Positions 43,772-51,305 of a DNA stretch of 64,000 nucleotides are shown here, one piece after another. The DNA is from RGIG1995 sp045652425 (GTDB lineage: Bacteria > Bacillota > Clostridia > Oscillospirales > CAG-272). The notes beneath the pieces were generated by a model. That model was not told the origin of the DNA. It searched no databases and saw only the letters and a program-made list of their open reading frames with translations. The position numbers and the translations under genes are program-made. The stretch is taken from assembly GCA_045652425.1 (NCBI GenBank), contig JAZRUG010000048.1, positions 1 to 64,000 on the forward strand, in the 5' to 3' direction. Positions within the stretch are counted from its first letter, which is position 1. Every line of letters begins with the position of its first letter.

Positions 43772-45022
43772 TTGCAAAATCAAAATAACTTTCAAGACGG
43801 ATTTTTGCGTGTAAGCGTTTATGACGAGAATGAGGGGAGACCTTTAAATAACGTTACGGTAACCGTTTCCTCTCCCGGAGAAGAGGGGGAAATAATAGAA
43901 AATCTTGTTACCGATTCGTCGGGAAATACCGAGTCTATAAACCTTGGTGCGCCCGATATAGCTTATTCTTTAGAGCCCGAATCCGAGGTAAGACCGTATT
44001 CTGAATATGATATAACAGTGAATGCAGACGGATTTGAACCGTATCGGATAGAGGGGGTACAAATTTTACCTGAAACCCTTGCACTGCAAAATATATTTTT
44101 GAGGCGCAGACAATCAAACAGACCTATTGAAACCGATATTTTCATCTTACCCCATACGCTGTGGGAAACATTTCCTTCGAAGATTCCCGAAGAATCGGTA
44201 AAGCCTTTACCCGAGGGCGAAGGTTTTATCGTATTGCCCGAGCCTGTTATTCCCGAATTTATAATCGTGCACGACGGCGTGCCTTCTAACGCTTCTGCAC
44301 AAAATTACTACGTGCCGTTTAAAGAGTATATAAAAAATGTTGCAAGCTGTGAAGTTTATTCAACTTGGCCCGTGGAAACGCTTGAGGCGAATATATTGGC
44401 TATTCTTTCGTTTACTTTAAACCGTGTATATACCGAGTGGTATCGAGGTAAGGGATATGATTTTACCATAACCAATTCAACGGCATACGACCAAGCGTTT
44501 GTTTACGGAAGAAACATATTCTCGGAAATCTCGGAGATTGTTGACTATCTTTTTACTACTTATATAACCAAGCCAAATATAAGACAGCCTTTGTTTACAC
44601 AATATTGCAACGGAAGAAACGTAACTTGTCCCGGGTGGTTGAGTCAATGGGGGTCGAAAGAGCTTGGAGACCAAGGTTATGATGCGGTGGAAATATTGCG
44701 GCAGTATTATGGTAGTGATATTTATCTTACGTCAGCCGAAACGGTTTCGGGAGTGCCTTCATCATATCCGGGTGAATCTTTGCAGATAGGTTCTGAAGGC
44801 TCTGCAGTAAGAACTATACAGGAGCAGCTTAACGCTATTTCGGATAACTATCCTGCAATAAGTAAGCTGCGGGTAGATGGTATTTACGGACCGTTGACCG
44901 AGGCGGCGGTAAGAAAATTCCAAGAAATATTTGACCTTCCGCAAAGCGGCGTTGTTGACTTTGGAACATGGTATCAAATATCCAATATTTACGTTGCAGT
45001 AGAACGTTTGGCGGGAAGATAA
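43772..45022 (+). CDS. sleC: SleC-like spore cortex-lytic enzyme
   Basis: A 416-residue protein with SleC architecture. The N-terminal propeptide-like beta domain QDGFLRVSVYDENEGRPLNN (carboxypeptidase-regulatory-like) extends to about residue 110. The middle SpoIID/LytB-like catalytic region covers about 170-320 (YVPFKEYIKNVASCEVYSTW ... CNGRNVTCPGWLSQWGS). The C-terminal peptidoglycan-binding domain has GSEGSAVRTIQEQLN and VDGIYGPLTEAAVRKFQ. SleC is made as a zymogen in spores and is processed by Csp proteases to degrade cortex peptidoglycan. I choose the TTG at 43772 because GAGGTGAT precedes it at good spacing; an ATG at 43730 is possible. The divergent csp-like pair strongly supports the call. 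Confidence 0.85.
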   Translation: MQNQNNFQDGFLRVSVYDENEGRPLNNVTVTVSSPGEEGEIIENLVTDSSGNTESINLGAPDIAYSLEPESEVRPYSEYDITVNADGFEPYRIEGVQILPETLALQNIFLRRRQSNRPIETDIFILPHTLWETFPSKIPEESVKPLPEGEGFIVLPEPVIPEFIIVHDGVPSNASAQNYYVPFKEYIKNVASCEVYSTWPVETLEANILAILSFTLNRVYTEWYRGKGYDFTITNSTAYDQAFVYGRNIFSEISEIVDYLFTTYITKPNIRQPLFTQYCNGRNVTCPGWLSQWGSKELGDQGYDAVEILRQYYGSDIYLTSAETVSGVPSSYPGESLQIGSEGSAVRTIQEQLNAISDNYPAISKLRVDGIYGPLTEAAVRKFQEIFDLPQSGVVDFGTWYQISNIYVAVERLAGR

Positions 45023-45028
45023 AGATAA

Positions 45029-45071
45029 AAAGGGCGATACACATCAATAAAGGTTGTGTGTCGCCTTATTG
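45029..45071 (+). terminator. Terminator of the SleC-like gene
   Basis: GGCGATACACA / TGTGTGTCGCC with one G-T pair and an 11-base loop; the tail TTATTGTGTT is only moderately T-rich. Confidence 0.7.
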
Positions 45072-45100
45072 TGTTCAATTTGCATTGTTGAAAACATTCA

Positions 45101-45150
45101 TTTTGCACGATATGTTTTTGTTGAATTCAACAAAAATGCTTGTGCGAAAA
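45101..45150. repeat. 50-base imperfect palindrome between sleC-like and VTC genes
   Basis: The centre TTTTTGTTGAA|TTCAACAAAAA (45115-45136) is a perfect palindrome, extended by near-matching arms TTTTGCAC... and ...GTGCGAAAA with small gaps. It lies 20 bases upstream of the next promoter and could be an operator or cruciform-forming element. Confidence 0.55.
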
Positions 45151-45170
45151 CAAAAATAATTGGTGTATTA

Positions 45171-45199
45171 TTGCAAAGAACGGCGTTTTATGGTATAAT
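45171..45199 (+). promoter_or_regulatory. Sigma-A promoter of the VTC-DUF4956-CotH operon
   Basis: TTGCAA (45171-45176), 17 bases, TATAAT (45194-45199), 41 bases before the GTG start. Confidence 0.75.
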
Positions 45200-45239
45200 A
45201 ATTCAAATAAATTGTGTTGTTTGTAAAGGAGGGGAAATA

Positions 45240-45959
45240 GTGCTTCGAAACGAGATAAAATATTTGCTGACATACGAAGATTACGTCATACTTTCACGGC
45301 GTATATCAGCAATTTTGGAATTAGACAAGCATACTGTTTCTCCCGATGGATATAGAATAACGAGTTTGTATATGGATGATATGTATGATACTTCTTATTA
45401 CGAAAAACTTTCGGGTGATACCAACAGAAAAAAATACAGAATAAGGGCTTATAATTATAATCCGTCTGTAATATCGCTTGAATGTAAAGAAAAAAAGCAA
45501 AGTAAAATTAATAAAACGAATACGAGGATAGATCACGATATATTCAAAAAAGTTCTTGTGAATGACTTTGAGCCTTTTTTAGAGAGAAGCGACGAGCTTT
45601 CAAAGGCAATTTTTGCTCTAAACAGAGAAAAAGAACTGAAACCGTCGGTTGTCGTCGATTACGTCAGAGAGGCATACGTTCACCCTCTATCCAATACAAG
45701 AATAACCTTTGACAAAGAGCTTGCTTGTGGAATTAATACAAACGACTTTTTTGACCCCGATTATAAGAGCGGATATATTTTTCCGCGTAACGAGGTTATA
45801 CTTGAAGTGAAATTCGACCGGTATCTGCCGACGATGATAAGGCAAATGCTGTCTATAGGATACAGACCGCTTGCGGCATCGAAATATATGCTTTGCCGCG
45901 ATTATCTAAAAAATAATAATATTATTATAAACAATTCTCAGGTTGGAGGTAAAAAATGA
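45240..45959 (+). CDS. VTC-domain (polyphosphate polymerase-like) protein
   Basis: A 239-residue triphosphate-tunnel protein of the VTC family (PF09359). Tunnel residues are visible as RNEIKY at the N-terminus, RKKYRIRAYN, SLECKEKKQSKINK and VILEVKFDRYLP, i.e. the alternating Lys/Arg and Glu residues that line the tunnel. In yeast Vtc4 this fold makes polyphosphate from ATP. I start at GTG 45240, with AAAGGAGGGG upstream; an earlier ATG frame from 45054 runs back through the promoter. The next gene, a DUF4956 membrane protein, overlaps by four bases, a pairing often seen in Clostridia with CotH. Confidence 0.9.
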   Translation: MLRNEIKYLLTYEDYVILSRRISAILELDKHTVSPDGYRITSLYMDDMYDTSYYEKLSGDTNRKKYRIRAYNYNPSVISLECKEKKQSKINKTNTRIDHDIFKKVLVNDFEPFLERSDELSKAIFALNREKELKPSVVVDYVREAYVHPLSNTRITFDKELACGINTNDFFDPDYKSGYIFPRNEVILEVKFDRYLPTMIRQMLSIGYRPLAASKYMLCRDYLKNNNIIINNSQVGGKK

Positions 45960-46621
45960 AAACACTGATTAATGACTTTAGAACGGCTATTCAACAATCG
46001 GGGCTGTTGCTGGAGCTTGACACAAAAGAGATAATGACGGGCGTCGGTATTGCCTTGGTGTGTAGCATAATCATATATCTCGTATACAGACTTTTCTACA
46101 GAGGCACCTGTTACAGTGAGAATTTTAACCTCTTGCTTGTAATGACTTCACTTATTACCACGTTTATCATTATGACTATTTCTGCCAATATCGTGCTTTC
46201 GCTCGGTATGGTAGGTTCTTTGAGTATTATTCGTTTCCGTTCGGCAGTAAAAGACCCACTTGACGTAGGTTTTCTTTTCTGGTCGGTAGCTGTTGGTATC
46301 ACTTGCGGTGCAGGGCTTTACAAAACTGCTATATACTGTACGTTGTTTATAGCTGCCGTATACGTTGTAGGCGTGCTTCTCCGCTTTGGCATAAAGAGAT
46401 ACCTTATCGTTGTAAAATACGATAACAGCGCAAAAGAAGCGGTAGACAAGGCTCTTCCCGCGCCCTTCTACAGATTGAAAAACAGTATTCGCACGAAAGA
46501 AGAGAGCGAGATAACCATACAGGTCAGCGGAAGAGAATTTTCAAGAAGACTTCAGGATAAATTTCTTTCTATCGAGGGTGTAAAAAACGCTATGCTTGTT
46601 GAATTTACAAGCGATATGTAA
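45956..46621 (+). CDS. DUF4956 membrane protein
   Basis: A 221-residue protein. Membrane helices lie at about 25-45, 58-85, 100-120 and 122-142, with the conserved VLSLGMVGSLSIIRFRSAVKDPLDVGFLFWSVAVG segment typical of DUF4956. A soluble C-terminal domain of about 75 residues follows. ATGA overlap with the VTC gene and 14 bases to the cotH-like gene. By its constant company it probably is the membrane partner of the VTC protein, for example moving the polymer or nucleotide across the membrane (inference). Confidence 0.88.
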   Translation: MKTLINDFRTAIQQSGLLLELDTKEIMTGVGIALVCSIIIYLVYRLFYRGTCYSENFNLLLVMTSLITTFIIMTISANIVLSLGMVGSLSIIRFRSAVKDPLDVGFLFWSVAVGITCGAGLYKTAIYCTLFIAAVYVVGVLLRFGIKRYLIVVKYDNSAKEAVDKALPAPFYRLKNSIRTKEESEITIQVSGREFSRRLQDKFLSIEGVKNAMLVEFTSDM

Positions 46622-46635
46622 AAAAGAGAAACAAA

Positions 46636-48981
46636 ATGAACAAATATTTAAAAAGTTTAATTGCTTTTTTGATATTTCTTGTTGCCATAACTGCTTTTGT
46701 ATTTGCTTTGGGTGATGACTTCGGTTCTTCGACAGATATAGAGAATCAGCAGACAGCTACGGATAAAGGTGATATTTATTTTGTAACCGAACCGGGTTTT
46801 TACGCTAAAATAGTTAACGTATCTATCGCAAAAAATAAAGAGTGCGATATTTACTATACAACAGACGGCAACGTTCCCGGTGAATCTATTGAAATATCAG
46901 AATGCAAAAAATATGAAGACAATGGTATTTCCTTGCGCGGTTCTAAAACTGACTTTGTTATTTACAGTATAACTGCGCGTCCCCGTTTCTCTGACGGTAG
47001 TTGGGGAGAAACTATTATTAATACATACGTTGTAGGGGGAACGGTGGCAGAGCGATTCACAAATCTTGCGGTGTTTATTACATGTGATCCGGAAAAGCTT
47101 TTTGGGTATGAAAATGGTATACTTGTTGCTGGAAAGCTGCGTGATGATTGGATAAGAGATAATCCGGGTGAAACCCCTATCGCTATTTCTCCTGCGGGCT
47201 ATATGCTTCGCGGTTGGGAAGCGGAACGAGTAGTAAACGTTGAATTTTTTACTCCTGCAGGTAAACAGGTTATAAATCAGACTGTAGGCGCACGTCCTGC
47301 GGGCGCATATTCAAGAGCATCAAAGCTTAAATCCATCAAACTTTTTGCAAGATCGGATTATGAATTAATTGATAATAAGTTCGTGTACCAATTGTTTGGC
47401 GACCAATACGCTTGGGATGGCTCGGGCAGAATTATTACGGATTACAAGCGCATTTTGCTTCGTTCCGGCGGAAGTGATGTAAAAGGCTCACAGATGCGAG
47501 ACGAGGTTCATCAGACACTTGCATATCAAGCGGGATTGATTGGTGCACAGCTTGTTGAGCCTGTTGCCGTATTTATAAACGGCGATTACTATGGCAGTAT
47601 GTGGGCGCACGAAGTTATCAGCGACAAGTGGTTTGAGGATAACTTTGGAACGTATCCGGGGATTATGGCAGTTGCTTCGGGGCCTGAAAACAGTAAGCCT
47701 GACAAACGTTATGAGATAGATTCCATAGAAGAAGACCAGTTTTTCTACGATGATTGGAATGACGTATATGATACCTTTAAGGCAGCTGATATGAATGACG
47801 ATGAAGTGTATGAGAGTTTTTGCTCTCGTGTTGATGTAGAGAATTATTTGTTCTACTATGCGTTTAACGTATATATAAACAATAACGACTGGCCAAACAA
47901 CAACCACAAGAGTTACAGATATTTTGCAGCTGAAGGCGAAGAATATCAAGAGGGAACTATATTTGATGGCAAGTGGCGTTTTCTTCCTCACGATATGGAC
48001 TGGATCTGGGGAGCTGATTATGATATTTTGAATAAGAATCTTATCACGAAGAGTACGAGAAGCGGAATTTTCCGCAGTCTTATGAAGCGTGATGAATGTG
48101 TGGATATGTTTATTGGCTATCTTATGGAACTTATGAACGGAGCTTGTTCTGCAGAAAATTATCTTGCAACAATAGACAGTTTGCACGAGGAAAGATTGGC
48201 GGAACTCGAATACTATACAAGCGACAGTAAGTACGTGGTTTCCGGTTTGAAAACGATGCTTAACTGCGTTGAGGAAAACAGAACATACGCTAAAGCAAGA
48301 CCTAAAACATTGATAACAGACTTGAGAAGAGCCTTTAATATTAGCGGAAAGACCTATACCGTTAATATAAAGAATCCCGAAAACTGTTATATAACAACGG
48401 GCAATTGGGTTATAGATAAGGCCTTTAATGGTACCTATGTTGTTGAACACGGCGCGACTTTTGAATGTAACGCTATGCTTGGATATGAGTTTTCTCATTG
48501 GACGGTAAACGGTGATATAGTAACTACTTCGGAACTTTATATAAGCGAGTATTATATCGGTCAAAAGAATGTTGAAATAGAGGCTCACGTCATTCCTGAA
48601 AAAGATATGCATCTGACGGTGCTCGAATATTCTTCAGAGGGGCAAAATGACTATATTGTGCTTTACAACCCATCGGTAACAGAGGTTGTATCTACTTTTG
48701 GTTACTCTTTGAGCGATACCGAAAATAAGCTTGGTAAATATACGCTTCCTGCGAGAATAGTAGAGCCTCAGGGAAAGATAACTATTTACTGTGATAATTA
48801 TTCGGGGGCTGAAAAGTTTCATCAAATGGCAGTTCCGTTTAACCTTAAAGAAGGCGAAACGCTTTATCTTTCTGACGTTGGAAACATAGTCGAAGAAATA
48901 ACCTTGATGCACTTGAACGACGGTTATTCAGCCGTAAGAAGTGTTAAAGACAACAAATTCTATGAAACAAGAATAGATTAG
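46636..48981 (+). CDS. CotH-kinase family protein with chitobiase-like and lamin-tail-like domains
   Basis: A 781-residue secreted/anchored protein. N-terminal helix (5-26), then a chitobiase C-terminal-like beta domain (YYTTDGNVPG) to about 135. The CotH kinase domain covers about 145-500: LRSGGSDVKGSQMRDEVHQTLA, YYAFNVYINNNDWPNNNHKSYRY and the metal motif LPHDMDWIWG (D453, D455). A Listeria-Bacteroides-type beta repeat-like region (GYEFSHWTVNG) and a lamin-tail-like domain (about 655-781) follow. CotH phosphorylates spore coat proteins in Bacillus, but these large forms are thought to act at the cell surface. Co-operonic with VTC and DUF4956. Confidence 0.88.
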   Translation: MNKYLKSLIAFLIFLVAITAFVFALGDDFGSSTDIENQQTATDKGDIYFVTEPGFYAKIVNVSIAKNKECDIYYTTDGNVPGESIEISECKKYEDNGISLRGSKTDFVIYSITARPRFSDGSWGETIINTYVVGGTVAERFTNLAVFITCDPEKLFGYENGILVAGKLRDDWIRDNPGETPIAISPAGYMLRGWEAERVVNVEFFTPAGKQVINQTVGARPAGAYSRASKLKSIKLFARSDYELIDNKFVYQLFGDQYAWDGSGRIITDYKRILLRSGGSDVKGSQMRDEVHQTLAYQAGLIGAQLVEPVAVFINGDYYGSMWAHEVISDKWFEDNFGTYPGIMAVASGPENSKPDKRYEIDSIEEDQFFYDDWNDVYDTFKAADMNDDEVYESFCSRVDVENYLFYYAFNVYINNNDWPNNNHKSYRYFAAEGEEYQEGTIFDGKWRFLPHDMDWIWGADYDILNKNLITKSTRSGIFRSLMKRDECVDMFIGYLMELMNGACSAENYLATIDSLHEERLAELEYYTSDSKYVVSGLKTMLNCVEENRTYAKARPKTLITDLRRAFNISGKTYTVNIKNPENCYITTGNWVIDKAFNGTYVVEHGATFECNAMLGYEFSHWTVNGDIVTTSELYISEYYIGQKNVEIEAHVIPEKDMHLTVLEYSSEGQNDYIVLYNPSVTEVVSTFGYSLSDTENKLGKYTLPARIVEPQGKITIYCDNYSGAEKFHQMAVPFNLKEGETLYLSDVGNIVEEITLMHLNDGYSAVRSVKDNKFYETRID

Positions 48982-49000
48982 TAAAAGCATATAGTAATAA

Positions 49001-49047
49001 AAAGGTAGACACATAGAAAGTGGACTCTGTGTCTACCTTTATTTTTA
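49001..49047 (+). terminator. Terminator of the VTC-DUF4956-CotH operon
   Basis: AAAGGTAGACACA / TGTGTCTACCTTT with a 14-base loop and ATTTTTATT tail, 19 bases after the stop codon. Confidence 0.9.
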
Positions 49048-49068
49048 TTGTGGAATAGCATAAACAAA

Positions 49069-49264
49069 GCCTTCTCCAGTGGGAGAAGGTGGCTCGGCGA
49101 TATGTTAATAAAAAATAACCCACTTGTTTTGTCGCCGAGACGGATGAGGTTGTTCCAGAAAGAATACTAACTTTTCAAAGACGACCTCATCAGTCGTGCC
49201 GCATAAAAATAAAACTATAATCAACATCATTAGCGGCACGACAGCTTCTCCCACCGGAGAAGCT
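49069..49264. mobile_element. MITE-like structured element of about 195 bases
   Basis: The ends are inverted copies of CTTCTCC(A/G)GTGGGAGAAG (49071-49088 and 49245-49262), each itself a hairpin. Between them are three further hairpins: CTCGGCGA/TCGCCGAG, GATGAGGTTGTT/GACGACCTCATC and GTCGTGCCGC/GCGGCACGAC. No protein is encoded; frames crossing it appear because the repeat is open by chance. This repeat type is common between genes in gut Clostridia. Confidence 0.65.
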
Positions 49265-49279
49265 ACAAAGTTGGATATT

Positions 49280-49435
49280 TTATTGCGTTTGTTTTTGCTT
49301 TTTTTGTGTTTCTTGGGGGGATTCTTCAAAGTTTATAAACATATCCTCACACTCACATTGCGCTTTTTTTAATATTTCTATTGCTTTTGTGGTTTCATTA
49401 AATAAGTGCAGATACATTTTTTTATAATCTTCCAT
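49280..49435 (-). CDS. Small hypothetical protein, 51 residues
   Basis: ATG at 49433-49435 with AAAGGAAGTG upstream; the protein reads MEDYKKMYLHLFNETTKAIE then ILKKAQCECEDMFI and a Gln/Lys-rich end, stop 49280-49282. It is predicted helical and acidic/basic mixed, with a CxC. Small helical proteins of this sort are frequent next to Xre-type regulators in phage-derived and accessory loci. It is divergent from the HTH gene and they share an operator-like inverted repeat. I do not know its function. Confidence 0.6.
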   Translation of the reverse strand: MEDYKKMYLHLFNETTKAIEILKKAQCECEDMFINFEESPQETQKKQKQTQ

Positions 49436-49465
49436 TATAACACTTCCTTTCTGTTTATATTTTAG

Positions 49466-49501
49466 GACAAATAGTCTATTTTGTCAATAGGACTATTTGT
49501 C
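49466..49501. promoter_or_regulatory. Operator-like inverted repeat between the divergent small gene and the HTH gene
   Basis: GACAAATAGTC - 14 bases - GACTATTTGTC, an exact 11-bp inverted repeat, with a further TTTGTC half-site in the spacer. It sits 30 bases from each start codon, the expected place for an Xre-type autoregulatory operator. Confidence 0.7.
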
Positions 49502-49529
49502 TTAGGGTATAGTAAAAATGGTGATTGTA

Positions 49530-49739
49530 ATGAGATTAAGAATAAGAGATTTGCGTGAAGATAATGACTACACGCAGAAATACGTTGCTAAATATTTGGT
49601 TTGCGACCAGTCTTTGTATTCAAAATATGAAAGAGGGGAACGACCTGTTCCCCTTGAAATTATGGTTAAACTTGCAAAACTATATGATACAAGTATAGAT
49701 TATCTTGCAGGTCTGACGGATAATCCTGATAAGCAATAA
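49530..49739 (+). CDS. Xre/Cro-CI family HTH regulator, small
   Basis: A 69-residue single-domain DNA-binding protein: MRLRIRDLREDNDYTQKYVAKYLVCDQSLYSKYERGERPVP holds the HTH, and LAKLYDTSIDYLAGLTDNP is the standard fourth-fifth helix end. Start at ATG 49530 with GGTGAT upstream; an ATG four codons earlier is possible. No dimerisation or ligand domain. It probably represses both directions from the 49466-49501 operator (inference). Confidence 0.88.
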   Translation: MRLRIRDLREDNDYTQKYVAKYLVCDQSLYSKYERGERPVPLEIMVKLAKLYDTSIDYLAGLTDNPDKQ

Positions 49740-49768
49740 AAAAAGGACTTTTTCAAGTCCTTTTTTGT
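49737..49768. terminator. Bidirectional terminator between the HTH gene and the second Gld-type operon
   Basis: AAAAAAGGACTT - TTTC - AAGTCCTTTTTT; A-tract on one side and T-tract on the other serve both convergent transcripts. Confidence 0.9.
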
Positions 49769-49769
49769 T

Positions 49770-51305
49770 TTAGTCTTTATCCTGATAGTTTACTGTTTCG
49801 CCTGTAATGAGTTTTTTAGCATCGCTTACCATTTTGTCAATTGCATCTTTTAAAACGTAGAATTCGCCTTTTCCGTTAAGCGTATACAAGCAACGTCTTG
49901 TTGCATAAGGGTAGAATGCAAATTCAGTCTTTTTACCTTCGCGAGTAACTATTTTTAGTGTGGCCAAACATTCGAGCCCCTCGGTGTCTTTTACATCTGC
50001 ATAGGTTACGAGGTTGGTTGTAAGCAAGCCCATATAGAACTGTCTGAAGTTCTGCGGGTCAGTAACGTATTTGTCGGAACTTTTAATTTTTACCTTCAAA
50101 TCGGTTTTAGTTGTAGTGGCCCCCGTTACGGGATTTGTAACGGTTTCGCCTTCCGAGGTATAAACGATAAACGTTTCGTCAAAATCCTTTGCCGTAACAG
50201 TTATACTGTCAATATCGGTGATGTTGTACTGGAAGAGGGGCTTTTCAATATAGTCTATCAATTCCCATTCAAGAAAATTAAACAGGTCAGCGGGAATATC
50301 GCATATCGTATTGAAGAGCAGGGAATATGCGTAATATACGCCATCTTCCGTCTTTTCACTTATACAAATATCGTTCTTTATTCCGTTGTGTGTAAACAAA
50401 AGCTCGTATGCGGGATTCTTCAAGTTGTATTTTTCTAAAATCTCATCCGAGAAAACTTCGCCGTCTTTACAAAGTTCAAGTACTGAGTTGCCGTAAAACT
50501 CCATAAAGCTTTGAAGCATTACGTCGTAATTTGTAGATACCGTATATTCTGCGGGGTATTGCATTTTGTAATTTATAAACTCTTCGTATTTCTTTCCGTC
50601 AGATGTTTGAGCTTCTTTTGTTTCGCTTGTAACTTGAATAAATGGCTTGCTTCCTTTTGCCAAAATCAGATCTTTTACAAGGAAGTAATCCGATTGTGTT
50701 GTGGGTATAAAGAGCATTGGCGTAATAAGATTTTCGATTTTGCCGAGAAGTGTTTGCGATATCGAAGCCTCTGTAATATATACTGCATCGCGCTTTTCAT
50801 ACTTAGTGTAATATCCAACTCCCGTTGGAATCATATTTCCGATATATACTTTAAAGGTTTCACCTTTGCGTGTAGTCAGAATATAGTAGGCGGGGTTATC
50901 GCTTTCTGCGAGACCGTACTGGCTAAGGTCATTAGTTTTGTCTACCACTCTTTTCATTGTTACGGGGTAGCCTGCATTGGATATAAGGGTAGCAATCATT
51001 TCCTTACTGTAGGGGGCGCTTTCGTAACCTTCAATAAAGAAGTCTTTTTTTGCTTCATCGTAATAGAATTTGTAGTTATTATTTTTGTTAAAAACTTCGA
51101 TTGACTGAATGTTTGCTCGTTCTACGTGGTCAAACATCAATATCGTTTTAGAAGATGCAAAGGATTCGCCTTCGAGAAGTTCGATTTTTTCATTTTCTCC
51201 GTCTTTTTCTTCCATCATAGGAGCAATAACGAAGAGATAAGCGCAAAGCAGAGCAACGAAAACGACTGCAATAAGGGATATAAGAATTATTCGTTTTTTT
51301 ATCAT
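49770..51305 (-). CDS. DUF4340-family membrane-anchored protein, copy 2
   Basis: A 511-residue protein, 50 residues longer than copy 1 at 31583-32962. One N-terminal helix (about 5-28), then the DUF4340 pattern FYYDEAKKDFFIEGYESAPYSKEMIATLISNAGYPVTMKRVVDKTNDLSQYGLAESDNPAYYILTTRKG and a repeat of similar modules. It starts in an ATGA overlap with the Gldg-family gene. It is the last gene of the minus-strand run and ends two bases before the bidirectional terminator. Confidence 0.87.
   Translation of the reverse strand: MIKKRIILISLIAVVFVALLCAYLFVIAPMMEEKDGENEKIELLEGESFASSKTILMFDHVERANIQSIEVFNKNNNYKFYYDEAKKDFFIEGYESAPYSKEMIATLISNAGYPVTMKRVVDKTNDLSQYGLAESDNPAYYILTTRKGETFKVYIGNMIPTGVGYYTKYEKRDAVYITEASISQTLLGKIENLITPMLFIPTTQSDYFLVKDLILAKGSKPFIQVTSETKEAQTSDGKKYEEFINYKMQYPAEYTVSTNYDVMLQSFMEFYGNSVLELCKDGEVFSDEILEKYNLKNPAYELLFTHNGIKNDICISEKTEDGVYYAYSLLFNTICDIPADLFNFLEWELIDYIEKPLFQYNITDIDSITVTAKDFDETFIVYTSEGETVTNPVTGATTTKTDLKVKIKSSDKYVTDPQNFRQFYMGLLTTNLVTYADVKDTEGLECLATLKIVTREGKKTEFAFYPYATRRCLYTLNGKGEFYVLKDAIDKMVSDAKKLITGETVNYQDKD

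Noticed and set aside
47488..48612. 374-residue frame antisense to the CotH-like gene
   Set aside because: No ribosome binding site or motifs; CotH kinase domain on the plus strand is well supported.
49105..49329. 74-residue minus-strand frame with a hydrophobic centre
   Set aside because: Mostly encoded by the MITE-like element and lacking a ribosome binding site; it overlaps the better supported 51-residue gene in another frame.
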